A DNA stretch of 64,000 bases from Massariosphaeria phaeospora (taxonomy: Eukaryota; Ascomycota; Dothideomycetes; Pleosporales): positions 2,170,001-2,234,000 of the forward strand of contig JAADJZ010000002.1 of the NCBI GenBank assembly GCA_011032825.1, given 5' to 3'. How positions within the stretch are numbered: position 1 is the first letter of the stretch; every line of letters starts with the position of its first letter. The notes beneath the pieces are model-generated. The model was not told where the DNA came from. It saw nothing but the letters and a program-made list of their open reading frames with translations, and made no database searches. Shown here piece by piece: positions 1 to 12,128 of this stretch. Position numbers and translations under genes: made by a program.

Positions 1-1576
1 GTCGAATTCATCGTCAAAGTACCCATACCTCACGCCGTCGAAGTTTTCAGTAGCAGTTCAGCCCAGTCGGCCCGCCTCCACAAGCCGAGTCATGTTCGAC
101 CGTCTCCTGCATATGAGCTTCGGGCCTCTGCGAACGGACGGCGTTTATCTCGGCTCGCCGCTGCACTTCCCGCACGGATTTGGCGCTCGAGCCGCGAGCA
201 CTACTCGTATTCGTCCTAATTGCATGCGCCAGTGCCGGTAGCAGGCAGATCATCGACCGGGCGGGCCGGGGCCATGCCGAGCTGCCGGCAGTGTCGTGGC
301 CCTGAACCCCTGAGCCCGCACGCTAGGGGGTTCTTGCCCCCAGTGCTGCTTCATGAATACCTAGAGAGCGGGCGAACAGGGCAGGCTTCCAAGTTGCAAG
401 TCTTCGCTGGAAGCAGCCTCTAAGATCTGTACTCCAGATTACTTTCGAGTTACGGAGCAATCATGCTATAACGCCTCCAGCGCGCGCAAGCGTCCAAGCC
501 TGTAGATAAACAACAATCGATAGTTGCCCTGGGAACGACGGATCAAACAGCGCTACGAGCGTCTGCGTCAACTTACACTCAGTGCTACCACTCAGATATC
601 GCACGACTCAGTGACAGTTCCGTGCAGTTCAGAGATCGCAAAGTAACTCTTTGCGGATTCACGTCCGCAGCAGGTAGGTGGTTGTGGTTCCGTTCGTTTA
701 AACTTTTTTCGTTCACCGTTCAGCGGGCGTCGGCTTCCGAGCCGAATGTGGTTTTTCTCACTATTTATCTCGCTTATCGGTATGCTTTACTTTCATCCGG
801 CTGGCGCGCAGAGAGGAGGATGCCGCTGTGCCTGTAAGTCAGTGGAGTATTCGTACACGGAGTTCAAGAGCGGGTTTGGGTGTGCTGAAGTTATTGGAGT
901 AAATGTAGACTCGACAGATCCCGTAATTGCCGCCTGCTGTCCTGTCCCACTTTGGGTCGGTAGCAGTGTGCACATTTCCTATCAGATCAAAAGTCCTGGC
1001 GAGCTCATTGCTCTATTTGTTTTCAGCGGGAGGTGAGTGGGCGGTTCGTTATGTGGAGCGTACACTCGGAACTGGAGCCATGGTTCGTTTCGTCAAGATA
1101 AAACTCTTATCAGATCGCGTCTTTGGTCATCTTCGCCTCTTCGCAAACCCATACACCAAAACTCCCCTCAAGATACTTACTTACTATAGCGCCAACGGCA
1201 CTGTACGACAACAGCCAATTCCTAGCCATTACAGGCAACGAGGTACTCTTCTAATATCCTCGGTAACCACGTCCAAGCTAAAGCGTAGCGTTTGGCAAAC
1301 AGGATATTGATTGCACTCATTGGTGAAGCGTCTTTGCGCGTTTTTTCCACGTCTACCCCACACCGACTCATTTCCAGGACGGGCACATCAGGATCAGAAT
1401 AGACAGCTACCCCTCGCCTAGGTAGACTTAAGACCTCATCCACCACCTAGCTAAACCTCAAGGCTGTTGCTCAACAACTTCTCCAGCCTAGCTTCATTAG
1501 TGACTTAACGCCCTCCAAGACCGCGTCCGAGTCGTCACTCTCCCCCGGCAACACCCTACAGCCACTCTTTCGCAAG
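1..1576. other. Gene-free left edge
   Basis: I see no convincing gene here. The open frames are short, overlap on both strands, show no domain and have no supporting intron signals. The last 100 bases or so would be the promoter and leader of the thioesterase-like gene that follows. Confidence 0.5.
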
Positions 1577-2365
1577 ATGGCCGACTCGATCCACGCCATC
1601 GCTCCATCGGTCAAGCACACCCATACCATCGTCTTCCTCCACGGCCGAGGAGGCACGGGCCCAGAATTCGAAAGCGAACTCTTCGAAAGCCAGGACAGCG
1701 GCGACCGATTCTTCACAGACATCTTCCCGGGCGTCAAATGGGTATTCCCCAGCACCGCAACGAGCTACGCGGAGACCGAGCAAGAAGACATGCACCAGTG
1801 GTTCGACATGGCTTCCGTGCAGCGCCCGAACGAGCGACCCGAGATCCAGAAACCAGGATTGAGCAAAAGTGTGCATTATCTGCTGTCGATTGTGGAGATG
1901 GAGGCCCGCACAGTTCCGCTGAACCACATCGTACTTGCGGGCATCAGCCAGGGCTGCGCGACGGCGATTTTCGCTCTTCTGTGCTGCGGCGTGCAGCTAG
2001 GGGGCTTCGTCGGGCTCAGCGGATGGTTGCCGTTTCTGGGACAGCTCAGAGCGGGGTTTGACGCGCATGGCGGCTTTGCTGGATCGATGCGCGCGGCTCG
2101 TGAGGTCGTGGACCTGGTTTCCGCTCCGCAGTTTTCGAGTGCGCATTTGCAGTATGGGGTGCTCGAGACGCCGATACTGCTGCAGCACTGTCGGGACGAC
2201 AGCGTTGTACCAGTCGAAAACGGGATGGCTCTTGCAGATGCACTACGAGACATGGGATTGCCGGTGGAAGCGATGTATTTCGATGACGGAGGCCACTGGT
2301 TGAACGAGCCGGCTGGCATGGACGGCATCGTCCGGTTCCTCACGGGCATCATGTCAAGAGCGTAA
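1577..2365 (+). CDS. Acyl-protein thioesterase / carboxylesterase-like alpha/beta hydrolase
   Basis: A single-exon 262-residue protein of the phospholipase/carboxylesterase (APT1-like) family, expected to hydrolyse thioesters or esters such as acyl groups on proteins. The start has FLHGRGGTGPEFE, the usual HGxGG oxyanion-side motif. The nucleophile is Ser124 in GISQG, the likely acid is Asp207 or Asp208 in HCRDDSVVP, and the base is His240 in GGHWLNEP. The full triad is present in the right order and the length is slightly above the family's 220-240 residues. There is no signal peptide, so it is probably cytosolic. It ends 13 bases from the convergent gene at 2379. The fungal paralogues differ in substrate, which the sequence does not settle. 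Confidence 0.85.
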   Translation: MADSIHAIAPSVKHTHTIVFLHGRGGTGPEFESELFESQDSGDRFFTDIFPGVKWVFPSTATSYAETEQEDMHQWFDMASVQRPNERPEIQKPGLSKSVHYLLSIVEMEARTVPLNHIVLAGISQGCATAIFALLCCGVQLGGFVGLSGWLPFLGQLRAGFDAHGGFAGSMRAAREVVDLVSAPQFSSAHLQYGVLETPILLQHCRDDSVVPVENGMALADALRDMGLPVEAMYFDDGGHWLNEPAGMDGIVRFLTGIMSRA

Positions 2366-2378
2366 CACCGGCACTCCC

Positions 2379-3086
2379 TCACTCGCTGGCATCCACCGTA
2401 TTCGAACTTCCGACCAACTCCAGACTCTCTCCCGCACCCGACAGAGCCTTACCCCGTTTCGCGCGCTCCCAACACCGACAGGTTTGGCTGTGCCGATACC
2501 CCACAACGCCCATCGGGACCCCGAAGACAGCGACGATGTACGCGCCCATGGTGAAGCCGCCCGAGACGTCGGCGTGCGCGATGGACCACCAGAGCGATAG
2601 GGCGAGACTGGAGGATACACCGAGGAAAGCGAGGGACGCGAGGATGAAGCAGAACGGCGGCTGGGTCTTGTCGCTGGTGGTAGGGCTCATTTGCAGAGGG
2701 GCAATGTTCGTTTGGAGCGCGGTTTCCTGAGCTTCGATGTCGTCGCGACTGCTGGCAATTGCAAGTTGTTCAAGCGTCCTGCTTTCCAAACCCTTCATGC
2801 CCTCACCAGAGAACCTCGCTCCTACTCTAGCACCACGCCGCCATCTCACATACTGAGCGCGCGTAGGCATTTCGTACGTGCGCGTACTTGGGTTTGACAG
2901 TTCGTCAATTTCCCGGGTTAGCCGGCGGATTAACGCAGCATCGCGGTCGGGCGCTTGCAGAGCTTCAGCCTTGCGTAGTCTTTTGGCTCGGCTGTGGAGC
3001 TCGGCGATTGTTTGGCGCATAGAGGTAGCGAGGGTGATGGAGTCGATAGATTCGGGCATGATTGGTTGGTTTATGGTGGAATCCAT
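2379..3086 (-). CDS. Hypothetical protein with two C-terminal membrane segments
   Basis: A 235-residue single-exon protein with no domain I recognise. The N-terminal half is charged and helical (RAKRLRKAEAL, RRLTREIDEL). Two hydrophobic segments follow at about residues 145-168 (FCFILASLAFLGVSS region) and 175-197 (GAYIVAVFGVPMGVVGY). A Cys- and Lys/Arg-containing tail ends the protein. The ATG at 3086 is used; the codon just upstream in frame is GTG. It is convergent with the thioesterase-like gene, with a gap of only 13 bases, so their 3' UTRs probably overlap. Function unknown. Confidence 0.55.
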   Translation of the reverse strand: MDSTINQPIMPESIDSITLATSMRQTIAELHSRAKRLRKAEALQAPDRDAALIRRLTREIDELSNPSTRTYEMPTRAQYVRWRRGARVGARFSGEGMKGLESRTLEQLAIASSRDDIEAQETALQTNIAPLQMSPTTSDKTQPPFCFILASLAFLGVSSSLALSLWWSIAHADVSGGFTMGAYIVAVFGVPMGVVGYRHSQTCRCWERAKRGKALSGAGESLELVGSSNTVDASE

Positions 3087-5526
3087 CACTCAGACTCGTC
3101 GCTCGTAATCAGATGAATCGATCGCTCTTCTAATGTTACTCTTGAGGTTGCTCGGATATATGAGGAAGTGAAATGCCGGTCTGCAGCGGTTGATCGCGAC
3201 GAGAAGTTGGATCAGGAGGCTTGGTGGGGTAGGTGAGATGCGAATTCTGTTGATGATCTATGACCGGTGAGTATATAATACGAGTGCTGCTGCAAGAGCA
3301 GTGCAGTGCAGCTATGATAGGTCCGACGCCTGGCGAGGCAGACAGACATGACGGGGCTGGAACTGCGCCTCCCAGGCATGAGATCGCGATCTCCAAGTTG
3401 GCGCGAGAACTACTTACTTCGCGCCCTCCAGCACCACCTGCAAGCGCTCGACGATCTTCTCTGCCAGCGCGATAAGCGAGCATTATGTTCAGGGCGCAGA
3501 CGATGCCGCCGATATGGCTCGTTATACCAATATGCCGTATCCCGATGTAAGGTTGCTTGTGCTCCTGCAACGGGCTTCATTTGCGTCACTATTTGGCGCA
3601 AGACCCATTCAAAAATGAGGCGTTACTCTTCGGTAACTTTCAGTTTTCCGACATCGAATAACTTTGGACATCTTGCGATGTACAATACGGCAGCCCAGTT
3701 CATGCTTATACTTTTCTTGTACAGTACCATATTTATCGTTTCGACTCTTCGGCTCGCAGGTCTATTTCTCATTGTGAGTTTCTGGAATTGACGACGGAGC
3801 TGCTAAAAGACGGACTTCTACGTCGCACGAGGATAAGCTCGGTAATAACATTGTGGTCGTGGTCTCGAGTGAACATAGCAACGTGTACTGAAGTTGCCAT
3901 GCCCCGAATTACATGCTGTTGTTAGCTACGCTTTCGAGTGCTTCGTACACGGTCTCCAACTATATTCGTTGGTGGGGATTCATGGCCGCCGTTTCTTGTG
4001 GCGATATATTGAAAACTCGTTTGTCAAAAGTCTCCCGTGTCTTCAGCAAGGAAAGGGCCACAAATATGATTGACTATGCGATCCATTACCATCGTCGGGA
4101 TCCCGGAGAAGGAACGCATATTCATCGTAAGGATCCACTGAGACATGTGACCAGTATCTTGACCGGCGATGGAAAATCCCCAAAGCTCTTGAGGGTGGGA
4201 GTGTACTAGAATTGACTTTTGTCATTCTTGATGCTGACAAGTCCAAAACGGGTAGTTTGCTGTGCTGCTGGGCAATGTCCCACTGGCGAAACTCTTGGAT
4301 GAAAGTATATTTTGTCCCTAAACGCGAAAGACGTTTCCTGAGGAAGCCAACCCTAATATGTCTTGACGACTAGTCCCAGCCGAACTGTCTCCACCGTAGA
4401 CCTCCATACCTAGGTTTGTGCCTCTTGGAAAGACAATATCGCTTTCTGAAGGATTGCAACCCAATCTAACGAGTGGTAGCACAGTTGTGTGGCCCGTAAA
4501 GAGAGTAGGTAGGCATTCCGTTTAGAGCGGGCAATCAGGTATAGCTACCTGGCTAGGTAGCTAAGGAAGCTCGTCGTAGAAGTACGCAGAATTTTAGGTG
4601 GTGAAGTGAGGATACGGTATGACGTTTAGAGTCTTTAGAGTCCCGCTCCCGAGGTCCGAAGTTCAACCGAGCCCGAGAGTGCTTGGCGTATGGGCTGAGA
4701 GAACTCCTGAACTCCTCCTCCAAATCCGACATGCATACCTATCAATCAGATAAAGTTTGCGCGAGTAGCTCAAACGGAGCCTCAATTTTTTACCTCACGC
4801 TCGTGATCCTTCAATCCGTTCACAAATAGCGCGCGTGGGTCTATGCTTACCATGTTCCGTCCGAGGAGGTGCAGTCTGACCCGTCTTACGGCAAAGCTCA
4901 ACAATGAGATTCCTGAAGCGGGTGTAAACTAACTGCCAATCGTAACCGATCGTAGATTACGGCAGAGCTCCAGGACATGTCCGATGTAAGAATCCCACTC
5001 TCACGTGCCGAGTATGTACTAATCAGCCCTACAGTCGCGCCATTTGGTGCTTCTGTCTTCGTCAAGCAGCCGCAACGGATCGATAGCAAGAATCTAACCA
5101 AGTGTGCAACGGTAATCGTTGACCGATGAGATTAGTTGTATGACGCACACAACTCTTCTATCACGCAAGGCTTCTCCGGCCTTGTACTATGTGTACCATA
5201 TCGTTGCGTACACTCTACAAATGAAACGGTCCTACCGTGCGCACCTCACTCTCCTTCCAAGGATTTCGGAGTCCGATTTCCTTGCCGGAATCACGATCTT
5301 ATGCTAGTCAATTATTTAGACTGTTCTTGACCTGGTTGATCATACAGGTGGGTACTGGGCCATCAGCTTTGAAATGCCACAAATGCTTGATTTGTCCGGA
5401 TAGTCTTACGTGTCTCAAAGGTGCCTTCAAAGTAGCAAGTCAAATGACCTCTCTGTAACCTTGGAGGCCATCTTTCCGCATTATCGTACCAACTTCGAAC
5501 TCGCATTGCAAACAACGTTCAACACT
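3087..5526. other. Gene-poor intergenic region
   Basis: About 2.4 kb without a supportable gene. The open frames are short and mutually overlapping, and no domain, tRNA or transposon end was recognised. The right end is the promoter side of the rhodopsin-like gene. Confidence 0.45.
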
Positions 5527-6742
5527 ATGGCGGACTCTTTGGCTTCGTCTAACCCCATCGGATGGAGACTGGTAATATTTACTGCTTTTTTCATACCACT
5601 CCAAATCATCGCTGTCGCACTACGCTTCTACGCTCGCTGGCTCGTCGTCGGTCAAGAATTTGCTCTTGATGACGCTCTCATCCTCGTATCTTTCGTTTTT
5701 CAGCTGTCTTTGACCGCCGTTGGAGTCGGTGAGTTGGTTGAATATGATTTTGGCAACATTTCGCTAACATGAATACTGTAGCCACTGTCCCTTTCGTAGA
5801 AGAGAGTGATCCCTCCAAGTTGCGTGATTGGGGAAAGTACCTATTAGCCATAATAACGCTGTACGCTGTCAACGTCAATCTTCCCAAGCTAGCAATTCTA
5901 GTTCTGTACAAAAGACTATTTCCTATACGATCCACCCACATCATTATTTATCTCATTGCTGGGATTCTTGTTGGGGGGTCAATCGCGAACGTTGCCACAG
6001 CGCTTGCAGCATGCCAACCTTTCGAAGCGAATTACAACCCTACAGTTCCTGGAGCGAAATGTATCAACAAAGACGCTTTCTTCATCTGGGCCAGTGTTCC
6101 CAACATGATCACCGACTTAGTAATGCTCATTTTACCTTTACCTATTGTGTGGGGCCTCCACAACACCAAATGGGTCAAAATCGGGTTAACACTTACGTTT
6201 CTTGTTGGTAGTTTGTAAGTACATCAGTTTACGCGTTAATGGCTACCATGTAGATGCATTATCTCCGGACAGATGAATGGATGCTAACTAAGAAAAGCGG
6301 CCTTGCTACCTCCATCATACGATTCACAACCTTTGTTCGTACCAGTTCATTCGATGATACGACTTACGACAATGTCGATTTGGTGATCTGGACGGTCACT
6401 GAACCTGGTATATACCTGATATCGGCTTGCCTTATGACCTACCGACCACTCCTCGAGCGCCTAGGCAGGAGTCGGCCCATGAATAGTCTGAAAACCAGCA
6501 TGAATCGTTCCCGGGGCCTCAAGCGTACCGGTTACAGTGACGGGCAACGTAGCGAACGGGAGACTCGGAGTGGATCCATTCCCCTGAAAACGATAGACAA
6601 GAGCAACATGGGATTCACGCAGTTAGCAGATGAAGAGAGTGGTAGCAAATCCGTCAACGGCAGCCCGGATTTGGATCCGTCGAGTATCAATGGGGCAATC
6701 AAGGTGACAACCAACATTGAAAATACTTGGAGTCGTCAGTAA
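5527..6742 (+). CDS. Fungal rhodopsin-like (SAT4-type) integral membrane protein
   Basis: A three-exon gene: 5527-5728, 5782-6214 and 6298-6742. Introns are 5729-5781 (GTGAGT...CTGTAG) and 6215-6297 (GTAAGT, with GCTAAC before AAAG). Splicing is in phase and gives 359 residues. It belongs to the large Pezizomycotina family of seven-helix proteins annotated as rhodopsin-domain or integral membrane proteins. Seen here: a first helix followed by RFYARW and an acidic DDALIL start of helix 2, a TLYAVNVNLPKLAILVLYKR segment, an extracellular CQPFEANYNP loop with paired Cys, and FGLATSIIRF before the last helix. The roughly 110-residue tail is hydrophilic and Ser-rich. It lacks evidence of retinal binding. 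The family is often found near secondary-metabolism genes, and here it lies 0.9 kb before an NRPS-like gene. Confidence 0.85.
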
Positions 6743-7663
6743 GTGGAAAACATTAGATTTCACAAAGAAAATAGACAGATGCTGAAAAATATAGTATCAA
6801 ATGATGTTAATCATTTAGATACAAAACCATCTTCTCAGTAGGAGTAATGGTAGTCCATACTCGCGACGGACCTATACGTGGGACGCACGTGATGGCCCCT
6901 TGTGGACTAAGCTTGCGTCTTGGCGTACCTCACCAATCCAAAGATTTCACCTTTTCATCTCTCCACCACCCTGGACGTCTCCTAGGACCATCTGTATTCC
7001 GCTCCGACCCATTCCCGCTCTGACCTGAGGTACGAAACGATGAGACGCAACGATTGAGCTGCGTTGGTATGACCGACGACCCGCATCCTGGAGATGGTGT
7101 TTTTCCCGATCATTGCTTAACGATGTCGTGCCGCAATCTACAGACCGACTTATGGCGGGCAAAGCTGTGCCACGAAACGCCAGGATCCTCCAGGCTGAAA
7201 GCTTTCTTCGCTGATCCAATCTTGATACGCTGTCATCGCCCTGCATATGCATGCACTCGTCGGATCCGGTCTATGTTGTGTGTTGCCACATCGAAGGCTT
7301 AGGTGCATGTTATGTGCACCACGATCCAGGGGTATGCTGGAATTTGATGATCGCCTGACTCAGACACTATGGATTGTGGCACAGTCACCAAGTTTGTCAC
7401 CGACCAGGTATTCGCACTTCGCCACTGGGATGCAGTGCAACTGCTTGCAACGTTGGACCTTCTAGATTCCGCAGTCCTATGTAATTATTGAGAGATTGTC
7501 AGCCAGCTAGGATCGAGCCTTCCCCTTCTTAACATGCTAGTCACTGCGCCGCTGGATATCGGGTTGCAACGTTTATAATCCTTCCAAACTCCAGTGTTCT
7601 TGGTTCTCCACATTTCGGCCTTTATCTTGACGAATTTATCGCCAGCCAACACACGCCAGTACC
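6743..7663. other. Intergenic region
   Basis: About 0.9 kb between the rhodopsin-like gene and the NRPS-like gene. No gene or RNA was recognised. The right part is the NRPS-like promoter and leader. Confidence 0.5.
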
Positions 7664-10600
7664 ATGGCGACGAACCACCCTCGAGTCTCAAAATGGAAGA
7701 ATGAACTTACTCCAAACATTGTAGACCACATGGCAAAGATAGCGCCCGGCGCCCCGTACGCCCTGTATCCGAATTCGCCAGTCACTTACGATGAAGGCTA
7801 CCGAACTGTGACATACAAGGATTTTGCTAATGCCATCAACGGGCTGGCGTGGTGGTTGAATGAGACTTTGGGTCCTTCCAAGGAATTCGACGTCCTGGCA
7901 TACATTGGCCCAAATGACATTCGATACACTGCTTTGTTACTCGGTGCCGTCAAGGCTGGCTATGTGGTACATTTTGTTCATGCTCCTACGCCTAGTCATG
8001 AAGCGCTTACGCATATGTCAGGCGTTCTTTACCTCTCCACGCAACAGTATCGGCGCACATGAGGCCCTGTTCAAGCAGTTGAAATGCAGGATCATGCTGA
8101 CTCCCGATCCGACCCCCCCGATAGTCGAGTCCATTCTTAAAGCTCATTCCATGAGGCATCTTCAGGTGCCGAGCGTGGCAGATCTTTTGGATAAGACCCA
8201 TCCACACTACGAGTATGACAAAACGTTTGAGAAGGCGAGGATGGAGCCATTGGCCGTAATGTATGCATATTGATATACAATGCATGATTCCTTACTGATT
8301 ATTGTCATCCAAAGTCACACCTCGGGCTCAACTGGTTTGCCTAAGCCACTGATCTGGACTCATGAGACCATAACGAGAGCATCGAACCAAGGGGCGTTAA
8401 AGCCACCGCCAGGATCTCAGACCCTTCAAGGACGGTTCCATGGGAAGCGCATTCTGAACACTTTTCCGCCATTCCACGTAAGTAAGTTGGAAAACAGTCC
8501 CTTTTATACTGACCAAAGTGTAGGCCGCTGGACTGGCAATTTACCTCTCGAACGGAGTCCCCTTCGGCACAGTCTCTATTGCTCTCTTATCGGGCGCAAT
8601 TCCGACTGCTGAGGGCACGGTCCAGGCTCTAAAGAGAGCACATGCAGATCTTGCTTTTCTAATACCCTTAATAGCCTCCGACTTAGCGCAAAACTCAGCG
8701 CTCCTTGATTACTGCTCATAGCATCTCGAGTATGTTCTCTACGCAGGTGGAGATCTTCCCCAAGTGGTAGGCGATGTTATTTCAGCTAAACTGCCCATAT
8801 ATTCTCAATATGGCGCATCCGGGGTTGGCTTTCCCTGTCAGCTTCTACGTCCGGGGACTTCAGCAACCAATTGGCATTACGTGCAATTTCACCCCGATCT
8901 CGGACTCGCATTCGAAGAGATTGCGCCCAAAATGTTCGAAATGGTCGTCAGACGGGATGCGAGATATGAAGAAAATCAACTTCCGTTCAGTATGGGGCCT
9001 TCATTGCAAAAGCTTCAAGACTACAGGAGCCGTGATCTATTCGAGAAACATCCAACAGTCTCCAATTGCTGGGCATGGCGCGGGCGCGCGGACGATATCA
9101 TCGTGTTTCTCAACGGGGAAAAGACAAATCCCATATCCATGGAGCAACATATCGTTGCCCGTGCCAAAACAGTTTCAGCTGCGCTAGTTGTCGACATGCA
9201 ACGATTCCAGGCGGCGTTGCTCATCGAACCAGCTGCAAATCTGGGTGAGCTTGACCCCGACGCTTTTATCGAGCAAATCTGGCCTGTCATTGAAGAAGCA
9301 AACAAAACCACTCCAGCGCATGCTCGCATCGAAAAGCCAATGATTTTGTTGACCACCCCCAACAAATCAATGATCCGCTCGGGCAAAGGCACGATTCAGC
9401 GACAAGGCACGATCTCTCAATATGCTACCGAGATTGATGACTTGTATGTGAAGGCCGATATCACAGTTAGCGGCGTTGCGAGAGCATCTATTGATACCGA
9501 AAACGCTGACCAAGTGTCGCAATTCATTCAGCATACAATCTCCAAGGTCAGTCCTGGATTACTACAAGAGGGAACAGAGAATTTCTTCGCATTGGGCATG
9601 GACTCGTTGATGGCAATGAGACTTATCAGGCTGTTACGACATGGTCTTGGACAGCCGGACCTCAACGTCTCTGTTATCTACAACAACCCTAGTGTGCAAC
9701 AACTAACCCAATACGCCACCGGCGGGCAGGCAAACTCTCTGGCTGCTCCAGAGCAACAGCCCGAAATGGAGTCTTTACTAGCAGGATACGAGCGTGTCGT
9801 TGAGACCATTCCAGTACACCACCATGACGTCAGTGATCCGGTGAAGCAACATCCGTTTGGCGACGTTGTTCTTCTGACCGGGTCCACTGGCTCCTTGGGT
9901 ACTCATCTTCTCCAAGCACTACTAGTAAATCCTGCTATATCCCACATCTACTGTTTGAACCGGCGCCAGAACGCACGAGAAATCCACGAAGCCAAAGCCG
10001 AATCTACAGGATTTCAGCTGGAACAATACAGCGACCGCTTCAGTTGCATTCACGCCATCCTGGATCAGGCAAATCTGGGCATCGACGATTGGACTTCGAA
10101 ACGCCTTCGTTCCACAACGACTCTGATCATTCACAGTGCCTGGCCCGTGAACTTTATGATGCCTCTGAAGGCTTTCCGACCTCAGTTTGACGGTCTCATC
10201 AACCTCTTCCGCTTTGCCACCAGCAGCACTCACTCCCCAAAGCTGCTGTACATCTCCTCGGTCAGTGCAGCAGCGCAGTACTCCCGAACAATCACCCCTC
10301 GCGCTGTTCCCGAAGAAGCAATCAGAGACTTCAACGCCCCATACGACATGGGCTACGGGAAGTCGAAGCTTCTATCGGAGCTCCTCTGCGACGCCGCTGC
10401 TCGAACTCTCGGCATAGCTACCTCCTTCGCACGTGTAGGCCAGATCGCAGGCCCTGTGAACGGTCCAAAAAGGGCAAGTCTATGGAACCCAGCGGAGATA
10501 CTCCCAAGCCTGATAATCACGTCGATCAGTCTCGGCGCTCTACCCGACGACTTAGGCGCCGAGCTCGACCAAATCGACTGGATGCCCGTTGATCTGCTCG

Positions 10601-11031
10601 CGCCCGCGCTGGTCGAACTCGGAACAAGCCCGCCGGTGGCCAAGCACCATGGCGCGCAAGTCTTCAACGTGCTCAATCCTCGTCTCACGTCGTGGGAGAA
10701 ACTACTCCCTAGTCTCATATCCAGCGTACAAAAACATGCAAACAAGCGCATCGAGGTTGTAACGGTGGCGACATGGCTGCAGCGACTAGGCGAGGCCGCT
10801 GAAAGGTACTCCACTAATGCCGCGCATCTGGTACGTACACATCCTGCGATCAAACTGCAAGAGTTCTACGAGACAAACCTGCAGCGCGGTGGGAACGCTG
10901 TCGCTTGGGAGATGGAGCATGTCATGGGGAAGAGTACAACAATTCGGGAAATGTCGGCTGTAGGGGAGGAGTGGGTGGACAAGTGGGTTGAGGGGTGGGT
11001 TGCCGAGTTGAAGGAGGTGCACATGCATTGA
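7664..11031 (+). pseudogene. NRPS-like adenylate-forming reductase (A-PCP-R) with one in-frame stop
   Basis: Four exons, 7664-7966, 8022-8260, 8315-8477 and 8524-11031, join in phase to 1,070 codons. Order: an AMP-binding adenylation domain (A3 motif HTSGSTGLPKP near codon 181; FPPFHAAGLA across the last intron), a carrier domain with its phosphopantetheine Ser near codon 596 (FALGMDSLMAM), and a thioester-reductase domain (TGSTGSLG near codon 688; Ser...Tyr846-x3-Lys in YGKSK). Such enzymes activate a carboxylic acid, tether it, and release it reductively as an aldehyde or alcohol; the substrate cannot be read from the sequence. TAG at 8719-8721 (codon 301) interrupts the frame in CS-stop-HLEYVLYAGGDLP, while everything on both sides remains open. 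This is a young nonsense mutation or a sequencing error. If real, the reductase is not made unless the stop is read through. Confidence 0.8.
8719..8721 (+). other. In-frame TAG inside the adenylation domain
   Basis: Frame +1 reads LLDYCS, TAG, HLEYVLYAGG. I expect Lys or Gln at this position in the family. CAG to TAG would be a single C-to-T change in a CpA context, the type made by repeat-induced point mutation, but one site cannot show that. No GT-AG intron removes it in phase. Confidence 0.75.
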
Positions 11032-11582
11032 TGGTGGTTGGACCGTGGAATTTGCAGCTGGAGTATCCTTCAAAGTAGGCGGGTAGTATGAGATACGTTT
11101 TGTTGTGGCGTCGGCTGTTTCGCCACATACCTTTTCGCAGAAGCCATGGACGGGATATCGGCAGATGCACGTTTGTTCCTGAAAAAGCCGCGTTCTGTCC
11201 AATGGTGCTCGCCAAGCATATATTGGCCAGATATCGACTACGTTGTGCCTCTCTTCTCGAAGATGATTCTTGAAGACGAAAGCGTCCACGAGAGCAACAA
11301 GGAATATTCAATCGATCTGTTCTGTGTCGTGAGCTCTGGTGCAGTAAGCGTCACGTAGCGGTGGCACCTGTCGCTGAGATCGCGTGCATTCTTCGCCCAC
11401 TCGCCCACCCAGTAGATTGTCTGATACTATAAACGTCATCCAATATTCCCCTAAAGATAGCACTGTCGTATGTCCGTACACACACCATAAGCCCGAGTAT
11501 CAGTCCACTCGCGAAGCATACGCGCAGTCCAGACATGTCCTAACTTCCATACGATATATACCAACTACCACGCAAAACTGAC
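11032..11582. other. Intergenic region before the 5S gene
   Basis: Terminator side of the NRPS-like gene and the upstream flank of the 5S rRNA gene. No other gene seen. Confidence 0.5.
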
Positions 11583-11701
11583 ACATACGACCATAGGACA
11601 CTGAATACAGCGCTTCCCGTTCGCTCAGCTGAACTTAAGCAGTGTACCGGCGGATTAGTAGTTAGGTGGGTGACCACTAGCGAATACCCGCTGTTGTATG
11701 T
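11583..11701 (+). rRNA. 5S ribosomal RNA
   Basis: About 119 nt that match the fungal 5S plan from end to end. It starts ACATACGACCATAGG, has the GCTTCCCGTTCGCTCAGC core and the ACTTAAGC box, then GGTGGGTGACCACTAGCGAA, and closes with CTGTTGTATGT, which pairs with the 5' end. The stem ACACTG pairs with CAGTGT, so a helix that differs from the usual fungal sequence keeps its pairing. Dispersed single 5S genes are normal in filamentous ascomycetes. Transcribed by RNA polymerase III from internal boxes. Whether it is a functional variant or an ageing copy is not certain. Confidence 0.9.
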
Positions 11702-11706
11702 TTTTT
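11701..11706 (+). terminator. Pol III terminator of the 5S gene
   Basis: A run of six T directly after the 5S sequence, the standard RNA polymerase III stop, with a second T-run at 11713-11719. Confidence 0.75.
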
Positions 11707-12128
11707 AGTGTTTTTTTGGACACTTGGTTGGGTGGATGGATGTACCTGAAGGGCGTCGTTGAGATGGAATAGGACGACAGGTCTCTCTATATTTTTGTTG
11801 ATTAAGTATACTAAAAGTTAATATACTCACTCGTACTACAGACTCTGTTGCGGAGCGCTTGTTAACGTGTGCGACGAGCATCTCCTTGTTTTGCATCATG
11901 TTAGATTTTAGTATTGGGTATGCGTTTTGTCAAGTATGAGAATACCTATTGTTGCCTCCTAATAAAGCGCGAGACTGAGTCTAACAATTAGGGGACAGTA
12001 AACTCTCAAGCTTGTCTGGCATACACTGTAGAAACAAACATAGCTCGTAGCTAATATGCCTATCACATTGCCAAACGCTGGACATGTGTTTGACCACACA
12101 CAAAAGGACGCTCCAAACCTCGACGCAT
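11707..12128. other. Intergenic region
   Basis: AT-rich stretch between the 5S gene and the 3' end of the next minus-strand gene. Nothing else recognised. Confidence 0.45.

Noticed and set aside
4751..4790. tRNA-like GCGCGAGTAGCTCA stretch
   Set aside because: No matching B box (GGTTCRANYC) or acceptor stem follows at tRNA distance.
7967..8021. Apparent frameshift in the NRPS-like gene
   Set aside because: A 55-base GT-AG intron (GTACAT...GTCAG) joins KAGYV to AFFTSPRNS in phase, so no frameshift is needed there.
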